Shown: in pieces, positions 15,001 to 22,810 of the stretch
Layout: the number at the start of each line of letters is the position of its first letter
Position numbering within the stretch: position 1 is the stretch's first letter
DNA from: a virus
IMG/VR virus record: IMGVR_UViG_3300042922_000434
Location: 1 to 29,653 of that record
Length of the DNA stretch: 29,653 nt
Direction: 5' to 3' (one strand)
The notes under the pieces: model-generated
Databases searched by the model: none
Told to the model about the DNA's origin: nothing
Seen by the model: only the letters and a program-made list of their open reading frames with translations
Made by a program: the position numbers and the translations under genes

Positions 15001-15247
15001 AATACTTACTATTCTTATCTTGTTCATACATATCAAATGCTTCATATAATTCAACACCATATATCATTTTTATTTCAGGATAATCTTTTTTTAACTTTTC
15101 AAAATAACACCAACTGTACTCATTTCCATGTTCTGAGATTGCAAATGCTTTTAAACCAATCTCTTTTGCTCTTTCCATATATTCTTTTGGTGTTGCATAC
15201 CCATCTAATAATGAGTAGTGCGAATGATTATGTAATGCACTATACAT
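12023..15247 (-). CDS. dnaE: DNA polymerase III alpha subunit (DnaE type, with PHP domain)
   Basis: The 1074 aa product is the replicative polymerase. The PHP domain (about 1-250) opens LHNHSHYSLLDG and retains AISEHG and TDSHA metal-ligand segments. The palm has GSGRGSCAGSLV, the two catalytic aspartates in MPDTDTD (about 394-400) and the third in IKFDILG. The finger region contains GYLFNKSHSYSYA. Near residue 960, VCTIIGVIAKVQ starts an OB fold. It is slightly shorter than bacterial DnaE and has no obvious C-terminal tau-binding extension. GGTAGGAGG precedes the ATG. It lies between recJ and the RecD2-like gene, with an ATGA overlap to the latter. A phage-encoded alpha subunit means replication need not use the host polymerase, although a clamp is not seen here. 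Confidence 0.96.
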   Translation of the reverse strand: MYSALHNHSHYSLLDGYATPKEYMERAKEIGLKAFAISEHGNEYSWCYFEKLKKDYPEIKMIYGVELYEAFDMYEQDKNSKYFHLIALGRNENGRKALNKIVTASNLEGFYYKPRIDINLLKPHAHDLVISSACLASKIARESDYKKCVEYINEYKSIFPYFYLEMQSHSHEEQEEYNKKILQLSKDTKTPYIITTDSHAATKEDLYYQSRHVQIAHDSDTLTELYEGCYLQSEEDIHLIMDKQIGKDAVDVGLLRTNEIADLIEDVKMPFQSPQLPTFPLPTEFNNNFEYIKYLVEIGWNERGFNTFDIEKQKIYRERMDYELKIINDMGFDGYFLIVWDFIYFAKKNDIMIGSGRGSCAGSLVCFALNITDLDPIKYGLIFERFLNPERISMPDTDTDVSNREKVINYLIGKYGENRVCQIINFSYITPVVAIKDVGKVLGFKYNEMDKLSKRFSYETFQECIDNNQTFIKDNSQYAELFDIAGHLSGRIKTVSCHAGGVGIVDTEISDYMAMKLGSEGEHVIQVDKRIVEEIGIIKFDILGVQTLNLVKEIQKDLGITEYDININNPLFENDVKPYELLSKALTNGVFQVESAGMKDLLIRLQAKSLEEISAVLALYRPDSMGELEDYIERKNGRKSIEYIHPDMKQILESTYGCLIYQEQLLEIVRVFGGRTYGGADLFRKAIGKKDKDLVKKESEKLYQEIIDNGYDTEIARKISDDMSLKGGYLFNKSHSYSYAVLCFQTAFLKVYYPLYFFKALFNLNKDKAGMVNKYIIDSKSFNITVLPPHINKSDINFSIYENSILFGLSAISGIGEKIALTILDERLNGLFKDFTEFLLRINPSKGQVISLIKSGAIPSTNKKQTLIKFFKSSYEIREYKPVSSLPTHKLLLEEWNIDTDKYKEGKKVNKDKVLEIYNNERLKRFDVTEAERYKNYIEECNDKYLQNEQFWEFESLQIFINDNPFEKAYEYISKPFEEVEDGEVCTIIGVIAKVQKKKDKNKKQFAYANIYSSFGLTEAIIWHSQLKEYEDLIIKGKQIAMLCKKDSNEKVIADKIKPYDKWLEDIKKQKGVR

Positions 15248-15257
15248 TTACTACCTC

Positions 15258-17081
15258 CTACCAGACGCTATCAGCATCCTCTTCTACACTTTCATTTTCA
15301 TATGTTCTAATGATGCTAATATCATCTATTTTTATTTGCGGAGTTCTAATATTTCCAAATTCATTTATACTCGGCTTGCCAACCACATTAATTTCAATTG
15401 AACTATCTTCGCACCATGTATCATTAATCCAATCGAATAAAACATTTCCTTCTTTACAATTAAACATTATGTATTCAATATCGTTATTAATAAATTTTAC
15501 AGTATTACTGTTCTTTCCAATAAGTTCAATATCTCTTTTATTAACCTTGATATTTTCTACTGCAATTCTGCTCTCATCAATTCCCTGTCCAATTACATTC
15601 TCTAACTTATTGATATCGTTGATTAATGGTAACGATACTTCATTACAATCTAATATAAAGTCAACTACATATGTGCTTTCATAAACAACATTTTGCAATA
15701 ATATATTTAGCTTTTCTCGAGCTTCTGTCACTTTATCTAACTGCAATTTAATTCCAAAAGCGTTCCCGTGACCTTGCGCATAATCAAAAACATTGATTGC
15801 ATTAACTATATCTTTTAAATTATCGATAGGACTATTATTAATATTTCTTGAACTTCCACCATAAACAATCTTAGTTACCTTTTCTTCTTCTCCAGTATCT
15901 TTGTTTATTATATTTTCTTCTTCAATATGTTTATTTAGTAAAATGCATGGCTTATTAAACATTTCTGCTACTTTCATAGCAATTACTCCAGTCAATCCGT
16001 TATCTACAATTTCAGTTCCATCAACGATAATTACCTTATCTTCATTACTACACTCATCATTTGCTTTATCTATAATTACTGATACACTTTTCTCTTTAAG
16101 CTTATCTTGTCTTGATTTTGCGTTTTTGCTTAACCTAGCAGCTCTATCATAAATACTTTCTTGAATCACTTCTGAAGGTTTATCTTTTGTGGCTCTGGTT
16201 TTATATTCAAATAATTTATCTCTTTCAATAAACGCATTAACCAATAATTCTTTTTCTTCACTTGAACCTATTCTAATCATTGCATTTATAACAGGAACAA
16301 TGTACCATTGCATATTATGAATATTTACCTTACCATTCATAGAATAGTCTTGCGCTTTAATAAAAGCTTCAAGGCACTTGTTTTTAATATTTGCCATACC
16401 TTTATTTATAATATGTCTTGTTTCATATGATTTAATGTCCATCATATCTCCGATATTTCCTAGTGCTACCAAATCCAAATATTCATCTGCATATTCGTTC
16501 CAATAATAATCATCTAGTGCCTGTAAAAATTTATAGACAATTCCAACACCAGACAAAGCTTTATTTTCATACTCTGGACTAGATTGATTATTTACTACTA
16601 TTGCATATTTATTTTCATTTTCAATTTCATGATGATCTAATATAATTACATCAATTCCTCTTTCATTTAATAACTTGCATTGTTCTATGTCATTACTGGC
16701 TGCATCTGGAATGATTAATAGTTTAGTATTATCATCAATAACGATATCATTACTTAATCCATGTGCTTTAGCTCTTGTATGAATTATATACTCAACTGGA
16801 TATGAACTCTCCATACGTTTTATGTAATTAAACATTGCTGACCCAGATGTAATCCCGTCAACATCAGTATCAAACAGTATCTTTATCATATGTTTATTTG
16901 AAAAATGATAATCAAATACATCTACTGCTTCTTTAATGTTATCTAATTTTTTATATGGTATAATAACATCATCTGTTAGATTCAAATATGTATTATAATC
17001 ATTTATTCCCCTATTATTTAATACTTCTTTCAATACATTTTTTGAATTATTATTTCCATTCTCATATAATCTATATTTCAT
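15258..17081 (-). CDS. recJ: RecJ-like single-stranded-DNA-specific exonuclease (DHH family)
   Basis: The 607 aa product shows DHH phosphoesterase motifs: DTDVDG (D71, D73, D75), PDAASND (D126), LDHHE (D149-H151) and LGNIGDMMD (motif IV region). The DHHA1 domain with AQGHGNAFGIKL follows at about 430-450; the usual GGH is replaced by QGHG. RecJ degrades single-stranded DNA 5'-3' with Mg/Mn. A C-terminal segment (about 500-590) may be an OB-like domain. GATAGGAG precedes the ATG at 17081. Its place between primase and polymerase suggests a role in fork processing, recombination or primer removal, which is inference. Confidence 0.92.
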   Translation of the reverse strand: MKYRLYENGNNNSKNVLKEVLNNRGINDYNTYLNLTDDVIIPYKKLDNIKEAVDVFDYHFSNKHMIKILFDTDVDGITSGSAMFNYIKRMESSYPVEYIIHTRAKAHGLSNDIVIDDNTKLLIIPDAASNDIEQCKLLNERGIDVIILDHHEIENENKYAIVVNNQSSPEYENKALSGVGIVYKFLQALDDYYWNEYADEYLDLVALGNIGDMMDIKSYETRHIINKGMANIKNKCLEAFIKAQDYSMNGKVNIHNMQWYIVPVINAMIRIGSSEEKELLVNAFIERDKLFEYKTRATKDKPSEVIQESIYDRAARLSKNAKSRQDKLKEKSVSVIIDKANDECSNEDKVIIVDGTEIVDNGLTGVIAMKVAEMFNKPCILLNKHIEEENIINKDTGEEEKVTKIVYGGSSRNINNSPIDNLKDIVNAINVFDYAQGHGNAFGIKLQLDKVTEAREKLNILLQNVVYESTYVVDFILDCNEVSLPLINDINKLENVIGQGIDESRIAVENIKVNKRDIELIGKNSNTVKFINNDIEYIMFNCKEGNVLFDWINDTWCEDSSIEINVVGKPSINEFGNIRTPQIKIDDISIIRTYENESVEEDADSVW

Positions 17082-17089
17082 ACAATCTC

Positions 17090-18115
17090 CTATCGTATTC
17101 TGTAAATGTTATTTTTTAATAGTTGTGTCCAATTATTCGGACTATCTGAAGGTGATTCTTTTTCATTTAGAATATTATTCTCATCAAACATATAATAAAT
17201 TGGTACGTTATCAATAAAACGTTCCGATAACTCTTCTATTTCTTGTTTGGTTACATCTTTATCAAAACATAAAATTATATCAACACCAAGTCTAGTAAGT
17301 AATTCTATTTGGTATGCTGATAATTCTTTACCTCCTGTTGAAACGCAATTTCTGTATCCGTATGACCATAATTGCATTACTCCCTTTTCCGCTTCAAGTA
17401 CATATACTTTTCCCAATTGTTTAATATAACTTATAGTTTTATGTATACCATATAATATCTTTGATTTTGAACACGGTTCTATATACAAGTATTTTAATTC
17501 ATCCTCTGATAACTGTTCTTTAAATAATCTACCTTTCACTCCAACTAAATCTCCAACATCGGAGTATATAGGAATTGTAATTCTGTTTGTAAATTCATCA
17601 TATCCTATGTCGAAATCTACTTGTGTTTGATAATCTATGTTATCTTTATAGAATAGATCATTAACGTATGGTTTATAATAATTTAGTACGTTGTGTGAAA
17701 TTGGTTTTAATGGTTTATCTTGTTCTTTAAAATTTCCTTCTTGCATTTCATATAACATCTTTGTTATTAATAAACTTTCAGGAATATCAGTATCAAAATT
17801 ATGATAATAATCTAAGCCAAGAATATTACACAAATATTTAAGTGCTTCTGGAAAAGATAAATCTTTATTATAACAAACAAGGTCTATAATATCCGTTGAT
17901 CTATTTGTTTTTACCATTTGTCTAGTATGATTAATACAACCTAAATATTCATTTTTTTTAATATTAATTGCTTGTTTATTGTCACCATCATAATTGGCAG
18001 CACTCCAATATGTACTTGATGAATGATATAAAATATGATGACATCCTATTTCTTCAAGAATAGTTTCAACCAAATTATTATCCAATATGTATTCTTTAAG
18101 TTGTACTACGTCCAT
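17090..18115 (-). CDS. DnaG-like DNA primase with degenerate zinc motif and TOPRIM domain
   Basis: The 341 aa product makes RNA primers. The N-terminal 110 residues resemble the CHC2 domain of phage primases (GCHHILYHSSSTYW..., then YLGCINHTR and the helical SFPEALKYLCNILGLDYY). The usual C-x2-H and C-x2-C zinc ligands are mostly absent: the first pair is replaced by SAANYDGDN and the second is C-x2-H. The TOPRIM domain follows, with the catalytic Glu in YVLEAEKG (about 239) and the DxD-type site in LCFDKDV (about 283). It lacks the C-terminal helicase-binding domain of bacterial DnaG. AAAGGTG precedes the ATG, and it abuts the helicase gene. Confidence 0.88.
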   Translation of the reverse strand: MDVVQLKEYILDNNLVETILEEIGCHHILYHSSSTYWSAANYDGDNKQAINIKKNEYLGCINHTRQMVKTNRSTDIIDLVCYNKDLSFPEALKYLCNILGLDYYHNFDTDIPESLLITKMLYEMQEGNFKEQDKPLKPISHNVLNYYKPYVNDLFYKDNIDYQTQVDFDIGYDEFTNRITIPIYSDVGDLVGVKGRLFKEQLSEDELKYLYIEPCSKSKILYGIHKTISYIKQLGKVYVLEAEKGVMQLWSYGYRNCVSTGGKELSAYQIELLTRLGVDIILCFDKDVTKQEIEELSERFIDNVPIYYMFDENNILNEKESPSDSPNNWTQLLKNNIYRIR

Positions 18116-18118
18116 TGT

Positions 18119-19666
18119 CTACACCTTTTCCTTTTTAATTAAGTATCCAACTTCGTTCCATAAGTTATAGTCAAGGTTAATTTCAAATACTGGAATATAA
18201 TCTTTATTTCCACCACGATTTTTATCAACCTTCAAAGCAAAATAAACTTTATCATATGATAAATCATTTGAATGTGGCTCTCCCCAATCATTTACAGAAA
18301 TATATTGGTATTTGTGGTATTCTGATTTATCCAATTTTTTACCTAACATGAGCATATCGGCAACGTGCTTAATTTGTTTTGCATTACTTATGTTATTACT
18401 ACTAAGTGAAAAAATATCTGTGTAAACAGTATCATCTGTTAACTGGAACACTGCCCAACAAAACATATCTATTTCTTTCATTAATTCTTTAATCTTTGTA
18501 GCTGTCTGTTTAACTGTTTGCCAATCATCTGTTCGAAATCCTTTGAGGGTATCATATCCAGCATATTTAACTCCATAAATCATACGATGTTTTCTAAACT
18601 CAAATTCTATTGCCTCGTCAGAATAATCAGTACCAACATCTTTAAAAAATAGCTTTCCATCTGTATGCTTATCAATCCATTGTGCAACTTTTGATACATA
18701 ATTAAATTCATCTGAGATTGTTTCAACTCTTAATGTATATTCTTCTTCAGTTTCGATAAATTCTCCATCGTCGTTTACCAGTCTTTCTAGTACATTTCCT
18801 GATTTATCATGATAAATACCTAGTACTATTTCCTTTTCGCACTTATAAATATTTATTCCATGAAGTTTTCTAAAGCATGGATTATTAATAACTGTTGTAA
18901 TAAGGCAATTTCGTAAATCGTCTTCATCCATTTCATTGCTTAGTAATAAAAATGATTCCTTTTGTACTAAAACTATGTATGCAATTAGTAACATCATATT
19001 TCTCGTTTTTCCTTCATTTGAAAGAAATCCGTTAAATACTACTTTCTTTGTTCTGCAACCTCTAAACATTTCAGTTAATAAATCCCACGGCATGGGTAAT
19101 CCCATATCAGGCTTTAACAAAAATCCCTTTACTTGCTTTTCATTACCATTATTTAATACAATACTTTCTTCACATGCATTAATTACAGTATTTATTTTGT
19201 CTGCTTTTGACCTTATAATTTTGTAAATATCTTGTGCAAGCCATTTATCAAACTTAGGATGATTAAGCATTTTTTGAACAGGATATCCGTTTCTTTCATA
19301 CTCTCTTATTAATGAATATTTTTTAACTATATTGTAATAATTCTTGAAATCATTTTCATCAGCCAAACCAACCCATTGCTGTATTGTTTTAAATCCTTTA
19401 TATCGTTTATATGTATGTAATCTATCTTCGTCTTGGCTCATAAAAATATTAACTTTATTTTCATCTATTGTCTGAGAAAACGTTGTATACATTAACTCAA
19501 ACATATTGTAAAAAAATCTAGTTGTTTCATCTGAAAAATCATATTGACTTCTCATAAAGTTACCATATGAAACATACAAATCTGGTTTCTTAAATAAACT
19601 ACCAACCAGACAAATTTCTGATTGTATATTATTTGAACTCTTTACTTCTAATTCATTGTCTCCCAA
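18119..19666 (-). CDS. DnaB-family replicative DNA helicase
   Basis: The 515 aa product has an N-terminal helical domain (about 1-180) and a RecA-fold motor. The P-loop is FNGFLSNEGKTRN (about 208-220), one residue longer than the standard GX4GKT spacing; I recall this form from divergent phage helicases. LLLSNEMDEDDLRN is the DnaB-type motif 1a region. An insert of about 60 residues rich in charged residues follows. Near the C-terminus, ALKVDKNRGG resembles the K-x-R-x-G motif of DnaB. The start is TTG at 19664-19666 behind GAGGCGGTGAT; no ATG exists nearby. It sits directly upstream of the primase gene, so the pair forms the primosome. Confidence 0.88.
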   Translation of the reverse strand: MGDNELEVKSSNNIQSEICLVGSLFKKPDLYVSYGNFMRSQYDFSDETTRFFYNMFELMYTTFSQTIDENKVNIFMSQDEDRLHTYKRYKGFKTIQQWVGLADENDFKNYYNIVKKYSLIREYERNGYPVQKMLNHPKFDKWLAQDIYKIIRSKADKINTVINACEESIVLNNGNEKQVKGFLLKPDMGLPMPWDLLTEMFRGCRTKKVVFNGFLSNEGKTRNMMLLIAYIVLVQKESFLLLSNEMDEDDLRNCLITTVINNPCFRKLHGINIYKCEKEIVLGIYHDKSGNVLERLVNDDGEFIETEEEYTLRVETISDEFNYVSKVAQWIDKHTDGKLFFKDVGTDYSDEAIEFEFRKHRMIYGVKYAGYDTLKGFRTDDWQTVKQTATKIKELMKEIDMFCWAVFQLTDDTVYTDIFSLSSNNISNAKQIKHVADMLMLGKKLDKSEYHKYQYISVNDWGEPHSNDLSYDKVYFALKVDKNRGGNKDYIPVFEINLDYNLWNEVGYLIKKEKV

Positions 19667-19685
19667 TTACAAATCACCGCCTCTG

Positions 19686-20357
19686 CTAAAACAATTCATC
19701 TAGTAATGTATCAATATCATCTTTGCTCTCTTCAACATGATTCATGTTGCTTAATCTTTGATAGTCAATTTGTTCAACTTTTTTCTGTTGATTCTGGATT
19801 GTTTCTCTTTCAAGAATTTTTTGTTGTTCAAGCCAAGATAAATAACTGTCATATTTATTTACAAGTACAGACATGTCATAGTTTAATCTCTGAGTTTTAT
19901 CCATACTCTTTCCTTTTGTTTTATTGTAGTCATGAATTTTATTCAGATTACTGATTTGTCTTTTCCACATATCACACAAATGTGATGGTGGAATTCCAAC
20001 TGTCATTCCTTCTAATTCACCAGCATAAATCTTGTTTAATTTAACCCACATATAGCTTGGAATTACTGCAATATCATATGTATGAATAATAAATCGATAA
20101 ACATCATCTTTTGCAAAATAATTTTCCGTCAATACTTTTGCATTATTTTCAAGTATCGGTATATTATTTAATGCATCTGTCCATTTTTTATTTTTCCTTT
20201 TATTTAATTTTTGATTACACATTTCTACAAAACATTGTGTGTGATAATATTTACCATCATATAGCACGACATTATTACAATCAGTTCTTTGTATAACTAT
20301 ATCTGAACCATTATCATTAATGCATTCTGCACACACTCTTAAAACGTTCTTTTTCAT
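19686..20357 (-). CDS. Zinc-finger phage protein next to the helicase; possible helicase loader
   Basis: The 223 aa product has an N-terminal cysteine module, CAEC (9-12), Cys27 and HTQC (39-42), typical of a zinc finger that binds nucleic acid. The middle (about 80-140) is helical with a VIPSYMWVKLNKIYAGELEGM stretch, and the last 70 residues are charged helix ending in a DDIDTLLDELF acidic tail. AAAGGTTGGTG precedes the ATG at 20357. It is placed between the Sak4-like ATPase and the DnaB-like helicase, where many phages keep a loader or mediator; that role is inferred only from position. A hairpin lies in its leader. Confidence 0.8.
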   Translation of the reverse strand: MKKNVLRVCAECINDNGSDIVIQRTDCNNVVLYDGKYYHTQCFVEMCNQKLNKRKNKKWTDALNNIPILENNAKVLTENYFAKDDVYRFIIHTYDIAVIPSYMWVKLNKIYAGELEGMTVGIPPSHLCDMWKRQISNLNKIHDYNKTKGKSMDKTQRLNYDMSVLVNKYDSYLSWLEQQKILERETIQNQQKKVEQIDYQRLSNMNHVEESKDDIDTLLDELF

Positions 20358-20383
20358 AATTCACCAACCTTTATAAAATAATT

Positions 20384-20399
20384 GGGGTGTTTCCACCCC
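20384..20399 (-). terminator. Perfect 6-bp GC-rich hairpin between Sak4-like gene and the 19686 gene
   Basis: On the minus strand GGGGTG-GAAA-CACCCC forms a perfect stem with a GNRA loop, followed by AATTATTTTAT. The T-tract is imperfect, so it may be a leaky terminator or an RNA stabilising or pausing element that lowers expression of the genes that follow. Confidence 0.6.
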
Positions 20400-20429
20400 A
20401 TATATTCAAATTTTAATTATATTAGCGAT

Positions 20430-21596
20430 TTACTTACTAACTACTTCCCATACCTTGTTAAGAATAATAATATCATTTACATTTTTAAATGCATCAGGAA
20501 GACCATTTTCATTAAGTTGCTTTCTTACTTCAGCTTTTTTTACAGGATCAAGAGACTTCAATTTTGCGACTATTTTATCCTTAATTGCTGTAATATCATC
20601 TGCTGCTATAGTATCTTTATCTTCAGTTGTTATATTAGAAGGATTTGATACTCCTCCAAGAATTTCTTTACTATAAATATCTTGTTCTACGTCAACTGCC
20701 TTAGTTAAATCATTTTTAAGAACAAAACTATTTCTATTTGCAGTTTTATCAATTACTAACTGCCAATCAAGTAGTGTCGGATCTTCAATAATTTCATTTG
20801 CCTTATGTATTCCAGTTCTATCCTTATTGATATAAGCACAAACCTGACCAGTTTCTTTATCCATAAATGTTCTAACAACAGTCTTTGCGTTATAATCCAT
20901 GCCTTTAAATCCATCTGGAATCTTTCTTCCAGTAGAAACGCTGTTTGTTGTTCCATCTGGTAACTTAATTTGTTCCTTTTCATCTGCCTCTCTTGCAGTT
21001 GTAATACAATGCACTCCAGAAGCCATAAGATCAAGAATTAAATCCTGTCCTTTGAAATTAACAGTCTGATAATCCTTTAGTTCCATACCAGCTCCTTCAA
21101 TCTTTACAAGCCTTGCGTCACCAATTAATCCGTCCTTATCAGCTTTAACTTTATTTCTCTTTTTTGAAAACTCAACCAATCCTTGCTTAGTAGTAAGATT
21201 TAAGATAGTTGCACCATCTACTACAATTGCGTCTGCTCTGAACGGTTGACCATCAGCATCAAGAACTACGTCGTCGGTTTCACTTCCATCTTCATCTAAC
21301 TCGTAAAAATCTTCATTGTTCTTTACCTTTGAAATATACTGTCTGACCTCTCCAAGAGACTGTGTGTATACAATATAAATATTTGCCAGCTGAACTCCAT
21401 TTTGCTCCAAGCTATCAAGATAGTCATCAATACTACCTGACTCTGGATCAAGATATAATACTCTAAATGGTTTACCATCAGGACGTTTAAAGTATGCTAA
21501 CTGCATAGCTAATGTAGACTTTCCTGTGAATGGTTCTCCGTAAATAATCATATTTAATTTTGCTTGTGTAACTGCTGCTGACCTTGCTTTAGCCAT
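20430..21596 (-). CDS. Sak4-like RecA-fold ATPase (AAA_24 type), single-strand annealing/recombination
   Basis: The 388 aa product has Walker A GEPFTGKST at residues 20-28, VLYLDPESG shortly after, and Walker B DAIVVDGA near 130. The core ends at about 250, and a long linker and helical C-terminus follow. This matches phage Sak4-type proteins: RecA-fold ATPases that anneal single strands with the help of an SSB. The adjacent upstream gene encodes an SSB-like protein, the usual partner. GGAGG lies 11 bases before the ATG. A perfect GC-rich hairpin follows the gene. The product is longer than minimal Sak4 proteins because of its C-terminal extension, which may bind replication partners. Confidence 0.82.
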   Translation of the reverse strand: MAKARSAAVTQAKLNMIIYGEPFTGKSTLAMQLAYFKRPDGKPFRVLYLDPESGSIDDYLDSLEQNGVQLANIYIVYTQSLGEVRQYISKVKNNEDFYELDEDGSETDDVVLDADGQPFRADAIVVDGATILNLTTKQGLVEFSKKRNKVKADKDGLIGDARLVKIEGAGMELKDYQTVNFKGQDLILDLMASGVHCITTAREADEKEQIKLPDGTTNSVSTGRKIPDGFKGMDYNAKTVVRTFMDKETGQVCAYINKDRTGIHKANEIIEDPTLLDWQLVIDKTANRNSFVLKNDLTKAVDVEQDIYSKEILGGVSNPSNITTEDKDTIAADDITAIKDKIVAKLKSLDPVKKAEVRKQLNENGLPDAFKNVNDIIILNKVWEVVSK

Positions 21597-21639
21597 ATAA
21601 TTTTATTCCTCCATATAATCGTGATTAATAGTTTCAAGG

Positions 21640-21663
21640 TAAAACGTGGAGATTAACTCCACG
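21640..21663 (-). terminator. Intrinsic terminator with the SSB-like gene's stop codon in its loop
   Basis: On the minus strand CGTGGAG-TTAAT-CTCCACG makes a perfect 7-bp stem and is followed directly by TTTTACC. The TAA stop of the 21653-22711 gene is in the 5-base loop, so ribosomes finishing the gene cover the hairpin. It should partly reduce transcription into the Sak4-like gene. Confidence 0.75.
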
Positions 21664-22711
21664 CTTCCTCTTCATCAGATGAGCTTAGATTTGTTGAGTT
21701 ACCCCATCCATCATCTGCTTTACCACCAAAATCCGCATTTGCATTGCTTGCGTTGTTAATTTTTACAATAGCTGCTTCAACTAATTCTTTCTTATATGTA
21801 TCAGCGTCGATTGAAGTTGGCTTTGCTCCAGTAATAATTAATTCTCTTCTTGTAGGAGCATTCACCTTTGACATGGCATTTTCTTCTCCCCAACAATCAT
21901 CACTTACTGATTCTGTTTCAGTGGATGCTTCTAACTTACCATAAACTTCAATTGCTGTATAAGGCTTTAAATTCTTCTTGAACAACTGTGCTAATTTTGT
22001 ATCAGTAATAATAAATTCAGCATCTTCAATTGTCTGGTATGTAACAATTTTTGCTTCAACTACAAACCTACCTGTAGGCTTATCATCAACCTTTTCCTGA
22101 TTAATACCCATAAATACAATTGTCTGAGTGAAATCATGTACTGGATCAAATTTTTCATCAGAGAAATTTACTTCGCCACATAATGAAATCTGGTTAGGAA
22201 TTAGCTTTGTACTTTTCTTTAATTCTCCCTGATCTGTCTTAAAACTGCTGTATTCTAACTTTCCCTTTACAAATACGCTAGTGCCATCTTTGCCTTTGAG
22301 ATTACTATTAATCTCATTACATGCATCAAATTCTACAAGCTTCTTCTTATCATTAACTTGATTGCCTTTAGCATCTACTGTCTTTGCTAATCCAACGTTT
22401 AATCCAAGAACACTAAATCCTTCTCTATTAAATGTGTGACGCTGTGACCACGGAACTGATACAATTTCTCCCTTCTCACCCTTCTTGACTTGCTTTGAAA
22501 AGTTAACGTTATCCTTTGGCATACCCTGTAATGTAACATACATTGTCTTTCCATCTTCAACAGTTACACCAAAGTTAACTCTTCGCATATCCTTATTTGT
22601 CTTAGTTTTACTTTCCTTATAAAAAGCATCCTTTTCTGTACCTGTTACCAATCCTTTTAATTGATAAACGCCTTTGGTTTCTGGTAATTCAAATAATCTT
22701 TCCTTTGCCAT
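21653..22711 (-). CDS. SSB-like single-stranded DNA binding protein with acidic C-terminal tail
   Basis: The 352 aa product is beta-rich in two repeated-looking halves (about 10-190 and 195-290), each plausible as an OB fold. The second half includes VKGKLEYSSFKTDQGELKK and AIEVYGKLEAS strands typical of OB barrels. The last 60 residues are low-complexity, with DDCWGEE, DDGWGNS and a final SSSDEEEAWS, an acidic tail ending in an aromatic residue like that of SSBs. It lies directly before a Sak4-like ATPase, the usual neighbour of phage SSBs. AAAAGGAG precedes the ATG. The OB folds are inferred from sequence pattern; the size is well above the usual 150-180 aa for SSB. Confidence 0.7.
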   Translation of the reverse strand: MAKERLFELPETKGVYQLKGLVTGTEKDAFYKESKTKTNKDMRRVNFGVTVEDGKTMYVTLQGMPKDNVNFSKQVKKGEKGEIVSVPWSQRHTFNREGFSVLGLNVGLAKTVDAKGNQVNDKKKLVEFDACNEINSNLKGKDGTSVFVKGKLEYSSFKTDQGELKKSTKLIPNQISLCGEVNFSDEKFDPVHDFTQTIVFMGINQEKVDDKPTGRFVVEAKIVTYQTIEDAEFIITDTKLAQLFKKNLKPYTAIEVYGKLEASTETESVSDDCWGEENAMSKVNAPTRRELIITGAKPTSIDADTYKKELVEAAIVKINNASNANADFGGKADDGWGNSTNLSSSDEEEAWS

Positions 22712-22761
22712 ATTCTTTTAATCTCCTTTTAATATGTATGTTTAATTTTTATTGTTACCTT

Positions 22762-22769
22762 GTTTAATA
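22762..22769 (-). promoter_or_regulatory. TATTAAAC box upstream of the SSB-like gene
   Basis: AAGAAGTATTAAACAAGG lies about 50 bases before the SSB-like start codon. Its core of 15 bases is identical to the leader box at 9661. No clear -35/-10 pair accompanies it, so it may be an RNA element or regulator site. Confidence 0.3.
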
Positions 22770-22810
22770 CTTCTTTTATAACCGAATCAAAAGCACATTT
22801 TGTTTGATAT

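Noticed and set aside
15037-15684. 215-residue open frame on the plus strand across the dnaE/recJ junction
   Set aside because: Antisense to conserved polymerase and RecJ coding sequence; hydrophobic composition reflects reverse complement of AT-rich lysine- and glutamate-rich genes.
20756-21034. 92-residue minus-strand frame inside the Sak4-like gene
   Set aside because: Out of frame within a conserved gene, no ribosome binding site.
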